A stretch of 64,000 bases of DNA, from positions 51,653,001-51,717,000 of the forward strand of contig CM074855.1 in assembly GCA_037501455.1 (NCBI GenBank). The letters run 5' to 3'. Of this stretch, positions 50,555 through 61,958 are shown piece by piece (the first letter of the stretch is position 1; the number at the start of each line of letters is the position of its first letter). The position numbers and the translations under genes were made by a program. The stretch is from Lantana camara (lineage: Eukaryota; Streptophyta; Magnoliopsida; Lamiales; Verbenaceae). The notes below the pieces were generated by a model, which was given only the letters and a program-made list of their open reading frames with translations, was not told the origin of the DNA and did no database searches.

Positions 50555-52115
50555 GTAAGCTTAGAGTTGTATTATATGATTAATTCTGAGCATTTTCATC
50601 TTTTCATTCAAGATTTTGAGCATGGTTTCATCCATTCTGGACATTTTTCCCGAAAATGAAAGTTTTGAGCAAATTGTTGATCTTCTTTGATTCTTAACGG
50701 TTTTGATCGATTCCAAGCATGAGAATGATTGTTTTGACATCCTCATTTCATTTATGATCATTGATTACATGGTAGTTGAGGTATTTATGAGTTATCAGTT
50801 ATGGCACTTGAGAAAACTTTCATGAAAAGTCACGTTTGACAGCTTCTTTTGTTTGATCACTTTTGGAACTGATTTCCTTGTTGAATATATGATATTTTGC
50901 TGCACATTTGATGGACTTTTGGACCTGAATGAAATAGGATTGATTGAGCTCAAACTTGCCCTGTTTTCCTTCGCGTTTTGCTCTGTTTTCTTCACGCAGA
51001 GTTGCTGTCATCTTGCTGTAATTTCCTTCATGCTTTTGCTGGTAATTTCTTGGTCTTGTAGCTTATGTTTTAACTGAGTTCTTGCAGCCCTTTTATACCT
51101 TGTTGAGCTGCCTTTATTGCCTGTTCTTCTCGCTGGTTTAGTTGCCCTGTTTTCTGCATTTCGCCGCTGTTAGAGGCTGTTGCTGTTGCACGACACGGGG
51201 GTGTCGATTGCTGCCTTTCCGGCGAGGCACGGGGGTGCTGCAAGGCCTGGAACTTCTGTACCGAGACACGGGGGTGTCTCGGTCCAGGCTTTGTGGGTGA
51301 CACGGGGGTGTCACCCCGTTTTGCTTGAATCCTTGCTGCGTTTCTGGAACTGTTGCTGCTGTTGTTTTCTAGCCTTTTGCTGCTTCTTCTGTGTATATAT
51401 ATATGTGTTAGAGTGTGCATGCATGGAGTGTATTTGTGTGTGTTTGTTATTTATTTTGCATGCATATTCTTTTAATATATATATATATATATTAGGCTAA
51501 GCATGCATGCTTCCTACGTTGCATGAATATGTATATATATATGTATTATTTATACATTAAATACATATATGCATGCATGGTTTGTGTATAGTGTAGAATA
51601 TATATATTGCATGCATGTGTGGGTGAGTATTTACGTGTATATATGTATATATTATATATATTGTATATTATATATATATATGATTATTTATATATATTAT
51701 ATTATATACATTTATTATATATTTTGATTATTATTTGATTTAATTTAATTATTGAAATTAATTGAAGTCTATTTCGCGTATTTATCCTACTGACTTTTGA
51801 TTGAACGTTTATTTATCTTATTCCTAAATGTGAATATGAATATTATATGTGTTATGCTTATTAATTGAATGTTAGATTAATTGATATGAATTATGAATTA
51901 TGTATTTATGAATTTATGAATATTATGAATATTATTAATTTATGAATTTGAATGAAATATATGAATGAATGAATGATTATATGTTTTAAATTTATTAATC
52001 GTGCACATGAACATTTTTATGATATAACATGATCATTTATGCATCCATGTCATATGCACTTCATTGCCGAGCGTCATATGTGGTCATTGAGTCTCATACC
52101 TTTTCTTTTGTACAG
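50555..52115 (+). promoter_or_regulatory. Candidate intron within the LTR of element 3
   Basis: Donor-like AAG/GTAAGC at 50555 and acceptor-like TTTTCTTTTGTACAG ending at 52115, both in sequence homologous to element 2. Another acceptor-like TTTTGTGCAG ends at 52936. Support is conservation only. Confidence 0.35.
51191..51316 (+). repeat. Cluster of four GGGG-looped dyads in the LTR of element 3
   Basis: Stems around an identical GGGG loop: CGACAC/GTGTCG (51191-51206), GCAC/GTGC (51227-51238), ACCGAGACAC and complement (51260-51283), GGGTGACAC and complement (51295-51316). Outer arm bases differ between dyads yet stay paired. The 3' LTR has them at 59793-59918, with one loop base changed in the third. 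Confidence 0.8.
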
Positions 52116-52370
52116 ATTCGGGTTTGGTCGGAGACGAGGGCGAGCCTTGAGACGCTTGTGCCTTTATTTCTACTTTGATAAAGGTGGGTTTTTCTTCTAT
52201 TAGTTAAAACAACCTTATATATATTCCTTATGTGCAAAGTTTTAAGCCAAAATCGTATATATATTTATATCGAGTCATTTCGGGTAAATAATTTCAAACG
52301 TATGACCCCTTTCTTTTATTTATGAACCCTACCTTATGTTTGGCGAGATATTTATGATTTATGATTGCAC

Positions 52371-52590
52371 GGGCCCCGGGACTTAGTATATGTGGCTAAC
52401 CGAGGAAGCAAGGGCTGACGGGGATCCCATATACTAGTTCCAACCAAACTACGGTGATACCGGCCCTCGCTAGGAGTTTTAGCGGGGAATGGGAGCTGAG
52501 TGCCCTTGGGGGATTCATGTACCCCCATTGGCCTATGTATGAACCGGTGGCCGGGTCTTGCAAGCCCGTCCACCACCCGGAGGAAGAAGG
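52371..52590 (+). repeat. LTR block highly conserved with element 2
   Basis: Counterpart of 39083-39301, from GGGCCCCGGGACTTAG to CCGGAGGAAGAAGG. See that entry for hairpins. Second copy at 60973-61192. Confidence 0.75.
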
Positions 52591-53359
52591 AGTATATGAA
52601 TGATTATGATCATGTATTTATGAGCACAAAAGATTTATGTATGATAATGAATTATTGAATAATTAATTATGATTACACGAGGAGTAGGTTGGAGATTGTG
52701 CACGCCCACTCGCCGGGCCATAAACCCTTATGAACAATTATGAATGAATATGAACGTCGTAATCCCGTTGATGTTCCTTCTGTTTTAACCATTTGGTAAC
52801 GTCTTACTAAACTTCACACGGGATTAGGGCTTGCATGTATGTGTTTAAATTATGCGATATTATATATTTATGCCCCGTTTTATACCCACCAGTCTCTTTT
52901 GGACTGAACCCGGTTGTTTTCAGTTATTTTGTGCAGGTATAGGAGTGCTAGGCGGGAATACAAGTCGTCTAGGTCTTGCATTTATGTTTAGCACTTCCTT
53001 TTGTCTCATATTCATACTCTTGTTGATATTTTGTTTATGATTATAGTTTTAGTCTGGAGCGTTATGATTTTTGTAGGCCATGAGCGCCGTTGATTATAGA
53101 ATGCTTTTGTATATCTATTTTTGGAGCTTGGTGGCTCATTGTATATACTATGATATTCTTGCTTCCGCGAATTGCATTTAGCTCTGATTTTATGAATCTT
53201 GCACTGATTGGTTTAAGGGTTAGTCCCGCCTAGCATAGCGTGTGTGTTGTGTCCCCGTTCGCCGTGGATTTGGCACGTGTATGGACTTCCATTTCATATA
53301 CGGGTCGGGTCCCGGTGCGGGGGATGTGGTACCTCACGCTCGGGTGCTACATCCTTATG

Positions 53360-53371
53360 TGGTATCAGAGC
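53360..53371 (+). other. Primer-binding site, element 3
   Basis: TGGTATCAGAGC, 8 nt after the LTR end, initiator methionine tRNA type. The leader continues to the gag start near 53557 without other supported features. Confidence 0.92.
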
Positions 53372-53394
53372 TTAGGGTTGCAAAACCCGGGCTC
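53368..53394 (+). other. Leader hairpin with GCAA loop, element 3
   Basis: GAGC, TTA, GGGTT, loop GCAA, AACCC, GG, GCTC. The inner stem is one pair longer than in element 1 because both sides changed together; the outer GAGC/GCTC pairing is kept. Confidence 0.65.
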
Positions 53395-53556
53395 TAGTGT
53401 CGAGTTGAGTCAGTTAGGTCGTTCGGCTTTAGGGACAACTTGTCAATGTGATGCATATGCATTGTTTATGTGCTTGTGTGTTTTAAATCTTGAATTTTGA
53501 TTGAATTACTTGCACTTGCATGCATGGACTAAAAATAGCATGCATTTCAGTATTTC

Positions 53557-54642
53557 TTGAACAGGATGCCACCACGTAGACATCGTGAGAGATCTCCCGG
53601 ACATCGTCGTCATCACGATCGATCTCCTACGCCTCCACCCCAACCACAAGCACCACCGATGGATATGGGGAATTTCATGGAAGCAGTTTTCAACTATGTA
53701 GAGCATCGGAGAGCTCAAGCTCCCCCACCACAACAAGCAGAACAACCGGCGCCTCCACCAAATCATAATAACAATAGAGATCCTCATGGGGTGTTTCTGA
53801 GCTACAACCCCCCTCGGTTTTCTGGTTCTATTGACGATGCGGTCTCGGAGGGTTGGTTGATTAGATTGGAGAGGATATTTGGGGTCCGACAGTTTAGTAC
53901 GCAAGAGAAGGCCCAATTTGCTATCTTCCAACTCGATGGAGATGCATATGAATGGTGGGAACGAACAAGAGAGAAGCTTGAAGTCGATGAAGAGGAAGTA
54001 ACTTGGGAAGTTTTCAAGAGAGAATTCCGGGAGTGCTTTGTACCGGAAGTGGTAAGAGAAAGGAAGGAGCAGGAATTCATGGAATTAAAGCAAGGGGCTC
54101 GTACGGTGACTCAATACCTCGCCGTATTTAATAGACTTGGGAAATATGCTCCTCATGTTACTCGGGATGAGAAGAGGAAAGCAAGGAAATTCATAGCGGG
54201 ATTGAGACAGGACTTGAGACACGGGCAAGCGGGGCACAACTTCGAGTCATTTGCCGACACCGTGCAAAGGGCTTTGGTTCAAGAGGAGGAATTTAAGAAG
54301 AAGGATCCGATGTTTAGAGCTCCTATGGGAAGAGGATCCGGATCGAATTCAGGAAAGAGGCCGATGATTCAAGCTAGTCCACCTCCTAAGGGTCCGTTTA
54401 AGAAGCCTAGGTTTGGAGGACAAGGTTCTCAGGCCGTACCGACTCGACCAAAGGCTCTACCTATGGCTCCGGCACCTACAAATTCACGCCCGGATGTACC
54501 TCCATGTACGCATTGCGGGGGACCGACCCATACCTACAATAATTGTCGGAGAAGGTTGAACTTGTGCCTTATTTGTGGAAAAAGCGACCATATGGCGGAG
54601 ACATGTCCCTACAAGAACCCCGGATTTCAGAAAGGAACTTAA
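53557..54642 (+). CDS. Gag protein of element 3
   Basis: 361 codons from the first ATG; the ATG at 53566 (MPPRRHRERSP) resembles the start of element 1 gag and may be the true start. It would form the particle that packages element RNA. Seen: basic and proline-rich N-terminus; capsid-type region (about 80-245) with YEWWE and EFMELKQGARTV as in element 1; basic linker (250-300); two CCHC knuckles (C317-C330, C337-C350) for RNA binding. The frame ends at TAA 54640-54642, and the pol frame continues in the same phase 6 nt later. Gag itself looks undamaged. Confidence 0.92.
   Translation: MNRMPPRRHRERSPGHRRHHDRSPTPPPQPQAPPMDMGNFMEAVFNYVEHRRAQAPPPQQAEQPAPPPNHNNNRDPHGVFLSYNPPRFSGSIDDAVSEGWLIRLERIFGVRQFSTQEKAQFAIFQLDGDAYEWWERTREKLEVDEEEVTWEVFKREFRECFVPEVVRERKEQEFMELKQGARTVTQYLAVFNRLGKYAPHVTRDEKRKARKFIAGLRQDLRHGQAGHNFESFADTVQRALVQEEEFKKKDPMFRAPMGRGSGSNSGKRPMIQASPPPKGPFKKPRFGGQGSQAVPTRPKALPMAPAPTNSRPDVPPCTHCGGPTHTYNNCRRRLNLCLICGKSDHMAETCPYKNPGFQKGT
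54640..54642 (+). other. In-frame stop between gag and protease, element 3
   Basis: A single TAA separates gag from pol in one and the same frame; element 1 is open at the equivalent place. It may be a nonsense mutation (one transition from a sense codon) or a readthrough stop. The sequence after it is AGG. Confidence 0.8.
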
Positions 54643-54648
54643 AGGCCA

Positions 54649-57600
54649 ATGATTCAGGCTCGTGCTTACGCCCTCGAGGGTGAGGAACAGGATGCAGAGA
54701 TTGATCCCACAGCCGTGGTAGAAGGTACCCTATGCATACATAACATGAGCATTCATGCACTCTTTGATCCGGGTGCCACACATTCCTTTATTTCTTGTGA
54801 TATAGTTGCTACTCTGTGCTTGCCTGTTATCTGTCTTTCTTCTTGTTATTTGGTGAGTTCGCCACTTGGAGGGAGTCTTCAGACAGATCAGTTGGTTCGG
54901 GAGTGTTCGGTTTTGATTGAAGGGAAAGAGTATCCGGCTGATTTAATTGTTATGCCCATGAAGAGGTATGGAGTTATCTTGGGTATGGACTGGTTGTTTA
55001 GGCATCGGGCCAATGTTGATTGTTTTGCGAAGAAGGTGATTTTGGGAAAGGAATTGGTGATTGGTAGTGGATCAAGAACGGTATCTCTCTTGTCTTATAT
55101 GGAAGCTCACAAGTTGATGAGAGAAGGAGCAACGGGATTTATTGCTTACCTCCTTAATAGGCCGAAAGATCAAGTTAAGCTGGAGGATACCGCGGTTGTT
55201 AAGGATTTCTCCGATGTGTTTCCGGAGAATTTGAGTTCTCTACCACCCGACCGTGAGATCGAGTTCGTTATTGACTTACATCCAGGATCCACACCGTACT
55301 CTAAGACTCCGTATCGGATGGCACCGGCCGAGTTGAAAGAATTAAAGATTCAATTAGAAGAATTGCTCGAAGTTGGATATATTCGGCCAAGTTCGTCACC
55401 TTGGGGTGCTCCGGTTCTCTTTGTTAAGAAAAAGGATGGAACCTTAAGAATGTGTATAGATTACCGGGAGCTTAATCGGATGACTGTAAAGAATAAGTAC
55501 CCTTTGCCCCATATTGAGGATTTATTTGACATGTTACAAGGATCGGGGGTTTACTCAAAATTGGACTTGAGACAAGGATATTATCAATTGAAGATCCGAG
55601 AAGAGGATATTCTGAAGACGGGATTTAACACCCGGTATGGACACTACGAGTTCGTAGTGATGCCTTTTGGATTGACTAATGCTCCGGCTGCTTTTATGGA
55701 TATGATGCATCGAATTTTCCGGCCCTATTTGGACAAGTTTGTGGTAATTTTCATCGATGACATCTTGGTTTATTCGAAAACTCCGGAGGATCATGCAAGG
55801 CATCTCAGAATTGTGTTGGAGACCTTAAGGGAACATCGGTTGTATGCTAAGTTTAGCAAATGCGAGTTCTGGATTGATCGGGTAGCATTTTTGGGTCATA
55901 TTATTTCAAGGAAAGGTTTGGAAGTAGACCCTTCTAAGATAGAGACGGTTATTCTATGGCAAAGCCCGAAAAATGCTTCAGAGATAAGGAGTTTCTTGGG
56001 TTTGGCAGGCTACTATCGAAGATTCGTTCAGGACTTCTCAAAGATTGCGGCTCCTTTAACCCGATTGACTAAGAAAGCGGTTAAGTTTGAGTGGGACGAA
56101 GCATGTGAGGCTAGTTTCCAACTTCTAAAGGAGAAATTGACCACCGCTCCTGTATTAGCACTTCCCGAAGGTACAGAAGGATATACAGTTTATACGGATG
56201 CCTCAAAGGAAGGTTTGGGATGTGTGTTGATGCAGAATGGAAGAGTGATCGCCTATGCCTCAAGGAAATTGAAAGAGCATGAACAGAACTACCCCACTCA
56301 CGATTTGGAATTAGCGGCAGTGATCTTTGCTTTGGGTAAGTGGAGACACTATCTTTATGGAATTTCGTTCGAGGTCTTTTCCGATCACAAGAGCCTCCAA
56401 TACTTATTCTCGCAAAAGGAATTGAATAAGAGACAACGGCGTTGGATGGAACTTTTGGCTGATTATGAGTGTACAATCCGATACCATCCCGGCAAAGCCA
56501 ATTTGGTTGCGGATGCGCTTAGTCGGAAAGCTAGCGTGTCCAATGTGAAAGTGGAAATTGGAGATGAGAATGAGTTGTTCAGACTGAGGGCTAGTGTTCG
56601 GAATATTACGGTTCAACCAGATCTTAAACAGAGATTATTTGATGCTCAGAGGATTGATCCCGAGGTTCAGAAATTAGCTGAGAAAGCTCGAGCTGATTCA
56701 GAGTGTCCGTTTGGGTTTGATGATACGGGACTTCTAAGATTTAAGAATAGAGTTGTTGTCCCGGAAGAGTTAAAAAGGATTATTCTTGAGGAAGCCCATC
56801 GGTCAGGTTATTCGATACATCCCGGAGGGAACAAAATGTATAAGGATCTTAAGCAATTCTATTGGTGGAATGGATTGAAACGGGATGTGATCGACTTCGT
56901 GAAGCACTACATGACTTGTCAAGTGGTTAAGGCAGAACATCAAAAGCCATCGGGGCTACTTCAACCATTACCTATCCCGGAATGGAAATGGGAACAAATA
57001 GCTATGGATTTTGTTTCGGGATTACCAAAAGTGAGAGGAGGTTTTGATGGAATTTGGGTTATTGTGGACAGGTTGACAAAATCAGCTCATTTTCTTGCTA
57101 TTAGAATGTCCGATAAAGTGAGTAAGTTGGCCAAGAGGTACAATGATGAGATTGTCAGGCTTCATGGTGTACCTGTTAGTATTGTCTCGGATCGGGATCC
57201 CAGATTTACTTCAAGGTTATGGCAAGAATTGCAGAAGTGTTTGGGAACAAGGCTTCAATTCAGCACAGCTTTCCATCCTCAGACAGACGGACAATCAGAA
57301 AGGTTAATTAAGTATCTGGAGGATTTGTTGAGGGCATGTGCATTGGACTTTCAGAGTTCATGGAATGAACAGTTGCCGTTAATCGAGTTTGCTTACAACA
57401 CTAGCTATCAAGCCTCGATTGAAATGGCCCCTTATGAAGCTCTTTATGGACGTAAATGTCGATCACCGTTGTTCTTTGACTTGGAGGAATGGAATTGGAC
57501 CAAGCAAGAAGGGATTAAAAGAGGGGAAAGGAAGGAAAAACCCTCTAAGACTGTACAAGAGGCTATTGATAAGGTCCAGATGATTAGACAACGGATGAAG

Positions 57601-58089
57601 GCTGCTCAGGATCGACAAAAGAGTTATGCAGATCATCGGAGGAAGAATTTGGAGTTTGAGATTGGAGATAGGGTTTTCTTAAAGGCTTCCCCACGAAAAG
57701 GGTTCTCAAGGATTGGACGGGGAGGAAAGTTGAACCCTCGGTATATGGGACCGTATGAGATTTTGGAGAAGATTGGGGATACGGCCTATCGTTTGGATTT
57801 GCCGCCGAGTTTGACTGGAATTCATAACGTATTTCACGTCTCACAGCTCCCAAAATACTATCGAGATGAGTCCGAGGTTCTACCGGTTGAAGAAGTGGAA
57901 TTAGAACCGGATCTCACCTTCGTTCAGAAGCCGATTAAGATATTGGATCGGAAGTTTCAGGAACTTCGAAATCGGCGTATTCCACTAGTCAAGGTTCTTT
58001 GGAGAAGTGATAAAACCGAAGAGGCTACGTGGGAGACGGAGGATAAGATGAAAAGATTTCACCCCGAGTTGTTTCCGAGCGAGCAGTGA
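54649..58089 (+). CDS. Pol polyprotein of element 3 (PR-RT-RH-IN-chromodomain)
   Basis: 1,146 codons counted from an internal ATG; natural translation would come from gag. Protease D40 in LFDPGATHS; reverse transcriptase D306 and FIDD 368-371; RNase H D517, E554, D579 and D622; integrase H717, H724 and C757, but the expected first cysteine is Y754 (codon 56908-56910); catalytic D786, D848 and E884 with 35 residues between the last two; chromodomain about 1090-1140. E925 stands where element 1 has glycine in the stretch before [10 protein letters not shown]. The frame is open to TGA 58087-58089, before the pre-PPT hairpin. Without readthrough of the upstream stop, expression is doubtful, and loss of a zinc ligand predicts a poor integrase. 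Confidence 0.93.
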   Translation: MIQARAYALEGEEQDAEIDPTAVVEGTLCIHNMSIHALFDPGATHSFISCDIVATLCLPVICLSSCYLVSSPLGGSLQTDQLVRECSVLIEGKEYPADLIVMPMKRYGVILGMDWLFRHRANVDCFAKKVILGKELVIGSGSRTVSLLSYMEAHKLMREGATGFIAYLLNRPKDQVKLEDTAVVKDFSDVFPENLSSLPPDREIEFVIDLHPGSTPYSKTPYRMAPAELKELKIQLEELLEVGYIRPSSSPWGAPVLFVKKKDGTLRMCIDYRELNRMTVKNKYPLPHIEDLFDMLQGSGVYSKLDLRQGYYQLKIREEDILKTGFNTRYGHYEFVVMPFGLTNAPAAFMDMMHRIFRPYLDKFVVIFIDDILVYSKTPEDHARHLRIVLETLREHRLYAKFSKCEFWIDRVAFLGHIISRKGLEVDPSKIETVILWQSPKNASEIRSFLGLAGYYRRFVQDFSKIAAPLTRLTKKAVKFEWDEACEASFQLLKEKLTTAPVLALPEGTEGYTVYTDASKEGLGCVLMQNGRVIAYASRKLKEHEQNYPTHDLELAAVIFALGKWRHYLYGISFEVFSDHKSLQYLFSQKELNKRQRRWMELLADYECTIRYHPGKANLVADALSRKASVSNVKVEIGDENELFRLRASVRNITVQPDLKQRLFDAQRIDPEVQKLAEKARADSECPFGFDDTGLLRFKNRVVVPEELKRIILEEAHRSGYSIHPGGNKMYKDLKQFYWWNGLKRDVIDFVKHYMTCQVVKAEHQKPSGLLQPLPIPEWKWEQIAMDFVSGLPKVRGGFDGIWVIVDRLTKSAHFLAIRMSDKVSKLAKRYNDEIVRLHGVPVSIVSDRDPRFTSRLWQELQKCLGTRLQFSTAFHPQTDGQSERLIKYLEDLLRACALDFQSSWNEQLPLIEFAYNTSYQASIEMAPYEALYGRKCRSPLFFDLEEWNWTKQEGIKRGERKEKPSKTVQEAIDKVQMIRQRMKAAQDRQKSYADHRRKNLEFEIGDRVFLKASPRKGFSRIGRGGKLNPRYMGPYEILEKIGDTAYRLDLPPSLTGIHNVFHVSQLPKYYRDESEVLPVEEVELEPDLTFVQKPIKILDRKFQELRNRRIPLVKVLWRSDKTEEATWETEDKMKRFHPELFPSEQ

Positions 58090-58105
58090 ATCCGAGGACG
58101 GATTC
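58088..58105 (+). other. Pre-PPT hairpin, element 3
   Basis: GAATCCGAGGACGGATTC, 7-bp arms around AGGA, 4 nt before the purine tract. It overlaps the last bases of the pol stop codon; unlike in element 1 it is outside the coding frame. Confidence 0.75.
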
Positions 58106-58109
58106 TTCT

Positions 58110-58121
58110 AAGGGGGAGAGA
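58110..58121 (+). other. Polypurine tract, element 3
   Basis: AAGGGGGAGAGA followed by one T and the 3' LTR; same as element 2. Confidence 0.9.
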
Positions 58122-58122
58122 T

Positions 58123-61100
58123 TGTAACGCCCCGATTTCTCGGACGTAAAGGTACGATGTATGTGTTTACTAAATTGCGCGAATTAATTGTTTTTACGTG
58201 TTTTATATTTAATTTTATTATAATTGTTATTATTTTATTATGTTATATTACAATATTTTTGTTTTAATATTATTAATTATATATATATATATATTTCGTA
58301 TTATATCTATATATATATGTTTAATTATTATATTATTAATTTAATGATTATACTAATTATATGTTATATTAATTAATCATGTTTTAAGTAATTACTTATT
58401 TATACATATATTATACGTTGAATAATTATGCATGGAATCATAATTTTTGCATGGGAAATTATTACTGCATGAATTTATTTCTTTTGCATGAGGATTAAAA
58501 TTTTATGCATGAATTGCATGGGAATTTCATAATTTATGCATGAATTGCATGTGTGAGCTTGTTCGTTTATTTTGTGCTTCGTTCTTATATGCTATGATAT
58601 CAAATTGCCACGAATTTGTAATATGTTGTACATATATGTGTTATGAACATGATTTTATACTCAAATTATGTTTTTGAATTCATTTGATAGGTTAACGAAT
58701 TTAATTTCATTTGAGGAACCAAAACGGGAGCTAACGAGCACTTAGCGTACCATTGGTTCCGAATTTAATATCTTGAGCTCGGGAACTCGGATTAGAGTTT
58801 CGTCAACTCCGCTGAACTCGTAACGAAAATTCGAGTTTAGTAAACTTAGCCTTACAATTTTCCTAAGTCATTTGAAACTCCGAAATCCAACCGAAAAACG
58901 AAACGGAGACCAAATTGACCCTGTTACACTAAATCAGCCATATCTTGGCTAAACCATAACCAAATTAACCATGGTTTGATTCTTTGAAACCCTAACTCAA
59001 CCCTCTATCATGACATAACCAGCCCTAACCGAGATTATCCTCACACAAGCCCCAAAACTTAGCCAAAATTTCTGTTCTGAATTCCAGACCCGTAACCCTT
59101 CAAGCTTTGGAGATTTTGGAGCTCAAATCTCCTCCAAACTTCAACCAATCATCAAGGTAAGCTTAGAGTTGTATTATATGATTAATTCTGAGCATTTTCA
59201 TCTTTTCATTCAAGATTTTGAGCATGGTTTCATCCATTCTGGACATTTTTCCCGAAAATGAAAGTTTTGAGCAAATTGTTGATCTTCTTTGATTCTTAAC
59301 GGTTTTGATCGATTCCAAGCATGAGAATGATTGTTTTGACATCCTCATTTCATTTATGATCATTGATTACATGGTAGTTGAGGTATTTATGAGTTATCAG
59401 TTATGGCACTTGAGAAAACTTTCATGAAAAGTCACGTTTGACAGCTTCTTTTGTTTGATCACTTTTGGAACTGATTTCCTTGTTGAATATATGATATTTT
59501 GCTGCACATTTGATGGAATTTTGGACCTGAATGAAATAGGATTGATTGAGCTCAAACTTGCCCTGTTTTCCTTCGCGTTTTGCTCTGTTTTCTTCACGCA
59601 GAGTTGCTGTCATCTTGCTGTAATTTCCTTCATGCTTTTGCTGGTAATTTCTTGGTCTTGTAGCTTATGTTTTAACTGAGTTCTTGCAGCCCTTTTATAC
59701 CTTGTTGAGCTGCCTTTATTGCCTGTTCTTCTCGCTGGTTTAGTTGCCCTGTTTTCTGCATTTCGCCGCTGTTAGAGGCTGTTGCTGTTGCACGACACGG
59801 GGGTGTCGATTGCTGCCTTTCCGGCGAGGCACGGGGGTGCTGCAAGGCCTGGAACTTCTGTACCGAGACACTGGGGTGTCTCGGTCCAGGCTTTGTGGGT
59901 GACACGGGGGTGTCACCCCGTTTTGCTTGAATCCTTACTGCGTTTCTGGAACTGTTGCTGCTGTTGTTTTCTAGCCTTTTGCTGCTTCTTCTGTGTATAT
60001 ATATATGTGTTAGAGTGTGCATGCATGGAGTGTATTTGTGTGTGTTTGTTATTTATTTTGCATGCATATTCTTTTAATATATATATATATATATTAGGCT
60101 AAGCATGCATGCTTCCTACGTTGCATGAATATGTATATATATGTATTATTTATACATTAAATACATATATGCATGCATGGTTTGTGTATAGTGTAGAATA
60201 TATATATTGCATGCATGTGTGGGTGAGTATGTACGTGTATATATGTATATATTATATATATTGTATATTATATATATATATATGATTATTTATATATATT
60301 ATATTATATACATTTATTATATATTTTGATTATTATTTGATTTAATTTAATTATTGAAATTAATTGAAGTCTATTTCGCGTATTTATCCTACTGACTTTT
60401 GATTGAACGTTTATTTATCTTATTCCTAAATGTGAATATGAATATTATATGTGTTATGCTTATTAATTGAATGTTAGATTAATTGATATGAATTATGAAT
60501 TATGTATTTATGAATTTATGAATATTATGAATATTATGAATTTATGAATTTGAATGAAATATATGAATGAATGAATGATTATATGTTTTAAATTTATTAA
60601 TCGTGCACATGAACATTTTTATGATATAACATGATCATTTATGCATCCATGTCATATGCACTTCATTGCCGAGCGTCATATGTGGTCATTGAGTCTCATA
60701 CCTTTTCTTTTGTACAGATTCGGGTTTGGTCGGAGACGAGGGCGAGCCTTGAGACGCTTGTGCCTTTATTTCTACTTTGATAAAGGTGGGTTTTTCTTCT
60801 ATTAGTTAAAACAACCTTATGTATATTCCTTATGTGCAAAGTTTTAAGCCAAAATCGTATATATATTTATATCGAGTCATTTCGGGTAAATAATTTCAAA
60901 CGTATGACCCCTTTCTTTTATTTATGAACCCTACCTTATGTTTGGCGAGATATTTATGATTTATGATTGCACGGGCCCCGGGACTTAGTATATGTGGCTA
61001 ACCGAGGAAGCAAGGGCTGACGGGGATCCCATATACTAGTTCCAACCAAACTACGGTGATACCGGCCCTCGCTAGGAGTTTTAGCGGGGAATGGGAGCTG

Positions 61101-61953
61101 AGTGCCCTTAGGGGATTCATGTACCCCCATTGGCCTATGTATGAACCGGTGGCCGGGTCTTGCAAGCCCGTCCACCACCCGGAGGAAGAAGGAGTATATG
61201 AATGATTATGATCATGTATTTATGAGCACAAAAGATTTATGTATGATAATGAATTATTGAATAATTAATTATGATTACACGAGGAGTAGGTTGGAGATTG
61301 TGCACGCCCACTCGCCGGGCCATAAACCCTTATGAACAATTATGAATGAATATGAACGTCGTAATCCCGTTGATGTTCCTTCTGTTTTAACCATTTGGTA
61401 ACGTCTTACTAAACTTCACACGGGATTAGGGCTTGCATGTATGTGTTTAAATTATGCGATATTATATATTTATGCCCCGTTTTATACCCACCAGTCTCTT
61501 TTGGACTGAACCCGGTTGTTTTCAGTTATTTTGTGCAGGTATAGGAGTGCTAGGCGGGAATACAAGTCGTCTAGGTCTTGCATTTATGTTTAGCACTTCC
61601 TTTTGTCTCATATTCATACTCTTGTTGATATTTTGTTTATGATTATAGTTTTAGTCTGGAGCGTTATGATTTTTGTAGGCCACGAGCGCCGTTGATTATA
61701 GAATGCTTTTGTATATCTATTTTTGGAGCTTGGTGGCTCATTGTATATACTATGATATTCTTGCTTCCGCGAATTGCATTTAGCTCTGATTTTATGAATC
61801 TTGCACTGATTGGTTTAAGGGTTAGTCCCGCCTAGCATAGCGTGTGTGTTGTGTCCCCGTTCGCCGTGGATTTGGCACGTGTATGGACTTCCATTTCATA
61901 TACGGGTCGGGTCCCGGTGCGGGGGATGTGGTACCTCACGCTCGGGTGCTACA
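58123..61953 (+). repeat. Element 3 3' LTR
   Basis: 3,831 bp, TGTAACGCCCC to GGGTGCTACA, exactly 8,602 bp downstream of its partner. Normal terminal TG. Two 2-bp indels in TA runs (near 60132 and 60283) cancel each other relative to the 5' copy. Confidence 0.95.
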
Positions 61954-61958
61954 TTAAC
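61954..61958. repeat. Target-site duplication, element 3, right copy
   Basis: TTAAC directly after the terminal CA of the 3' LTR, matching 49516-49520. Confidence 0.9.

Larger units (their letters stand above)
49521..53351 (+). repeat. Element 3 5' LTR
   Basis: 3,831 bp ending GGGTGCTACA. It starts GGTAACGCCCC where the partner starts TGTAACGCCCC, so the terminal TG has become GG. Long TA-rich stretches lie at 49670-49740 and 51475-51730. Short ORFs (for example 51070-51420 on the minus strand) cross the dyad cluster and are not supported as genes. Confidence 0.94.
49521..61953 (+). mobile_element. Element 3: Ty3/gypsy chromovirus with damaged coding region
   Basis: 12,433 bp, plus strand, with equal-length 3,831-bp LTRs, PBS, purine tract, target duplication TTAAC, gag and a chromodomain-ended pol. 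About sixteen substitutions plus two compensating 2-bp indels separate the LTRs by eye (0.4 percent, about 0.16 million years at 1.3e-8). Damage seen: first LTR base changed, an in-frame stop between gag and protease, and a missing integrase zinc ligand. So it is related to element 1 but belongs to another family, closer in LTR and 3' end to element 2. Probably not autonomous now (inference). Confidence 0.95.

Noticed and set aside
51197..51308. Canonical G-quadruplex from the four G5 runs
   Set aside because: Runs are about 35 nt apart, beyond usual loop lengths; stem-loops explain the pattern better.
51070..51500. 116- and 106-residue overlapping frames in the element 3 LTR (again at 59672 and 59782)
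   Set aside because: Both cross the GGGG-loop dyad cluster, whose symmetry opens frames on both strands; no gene evidence.
53506..53931. 141-residue frame antisense to gag, and similar antisense frames in both pol regions
   Set aside because: Shadows of gag and pol in other frames.
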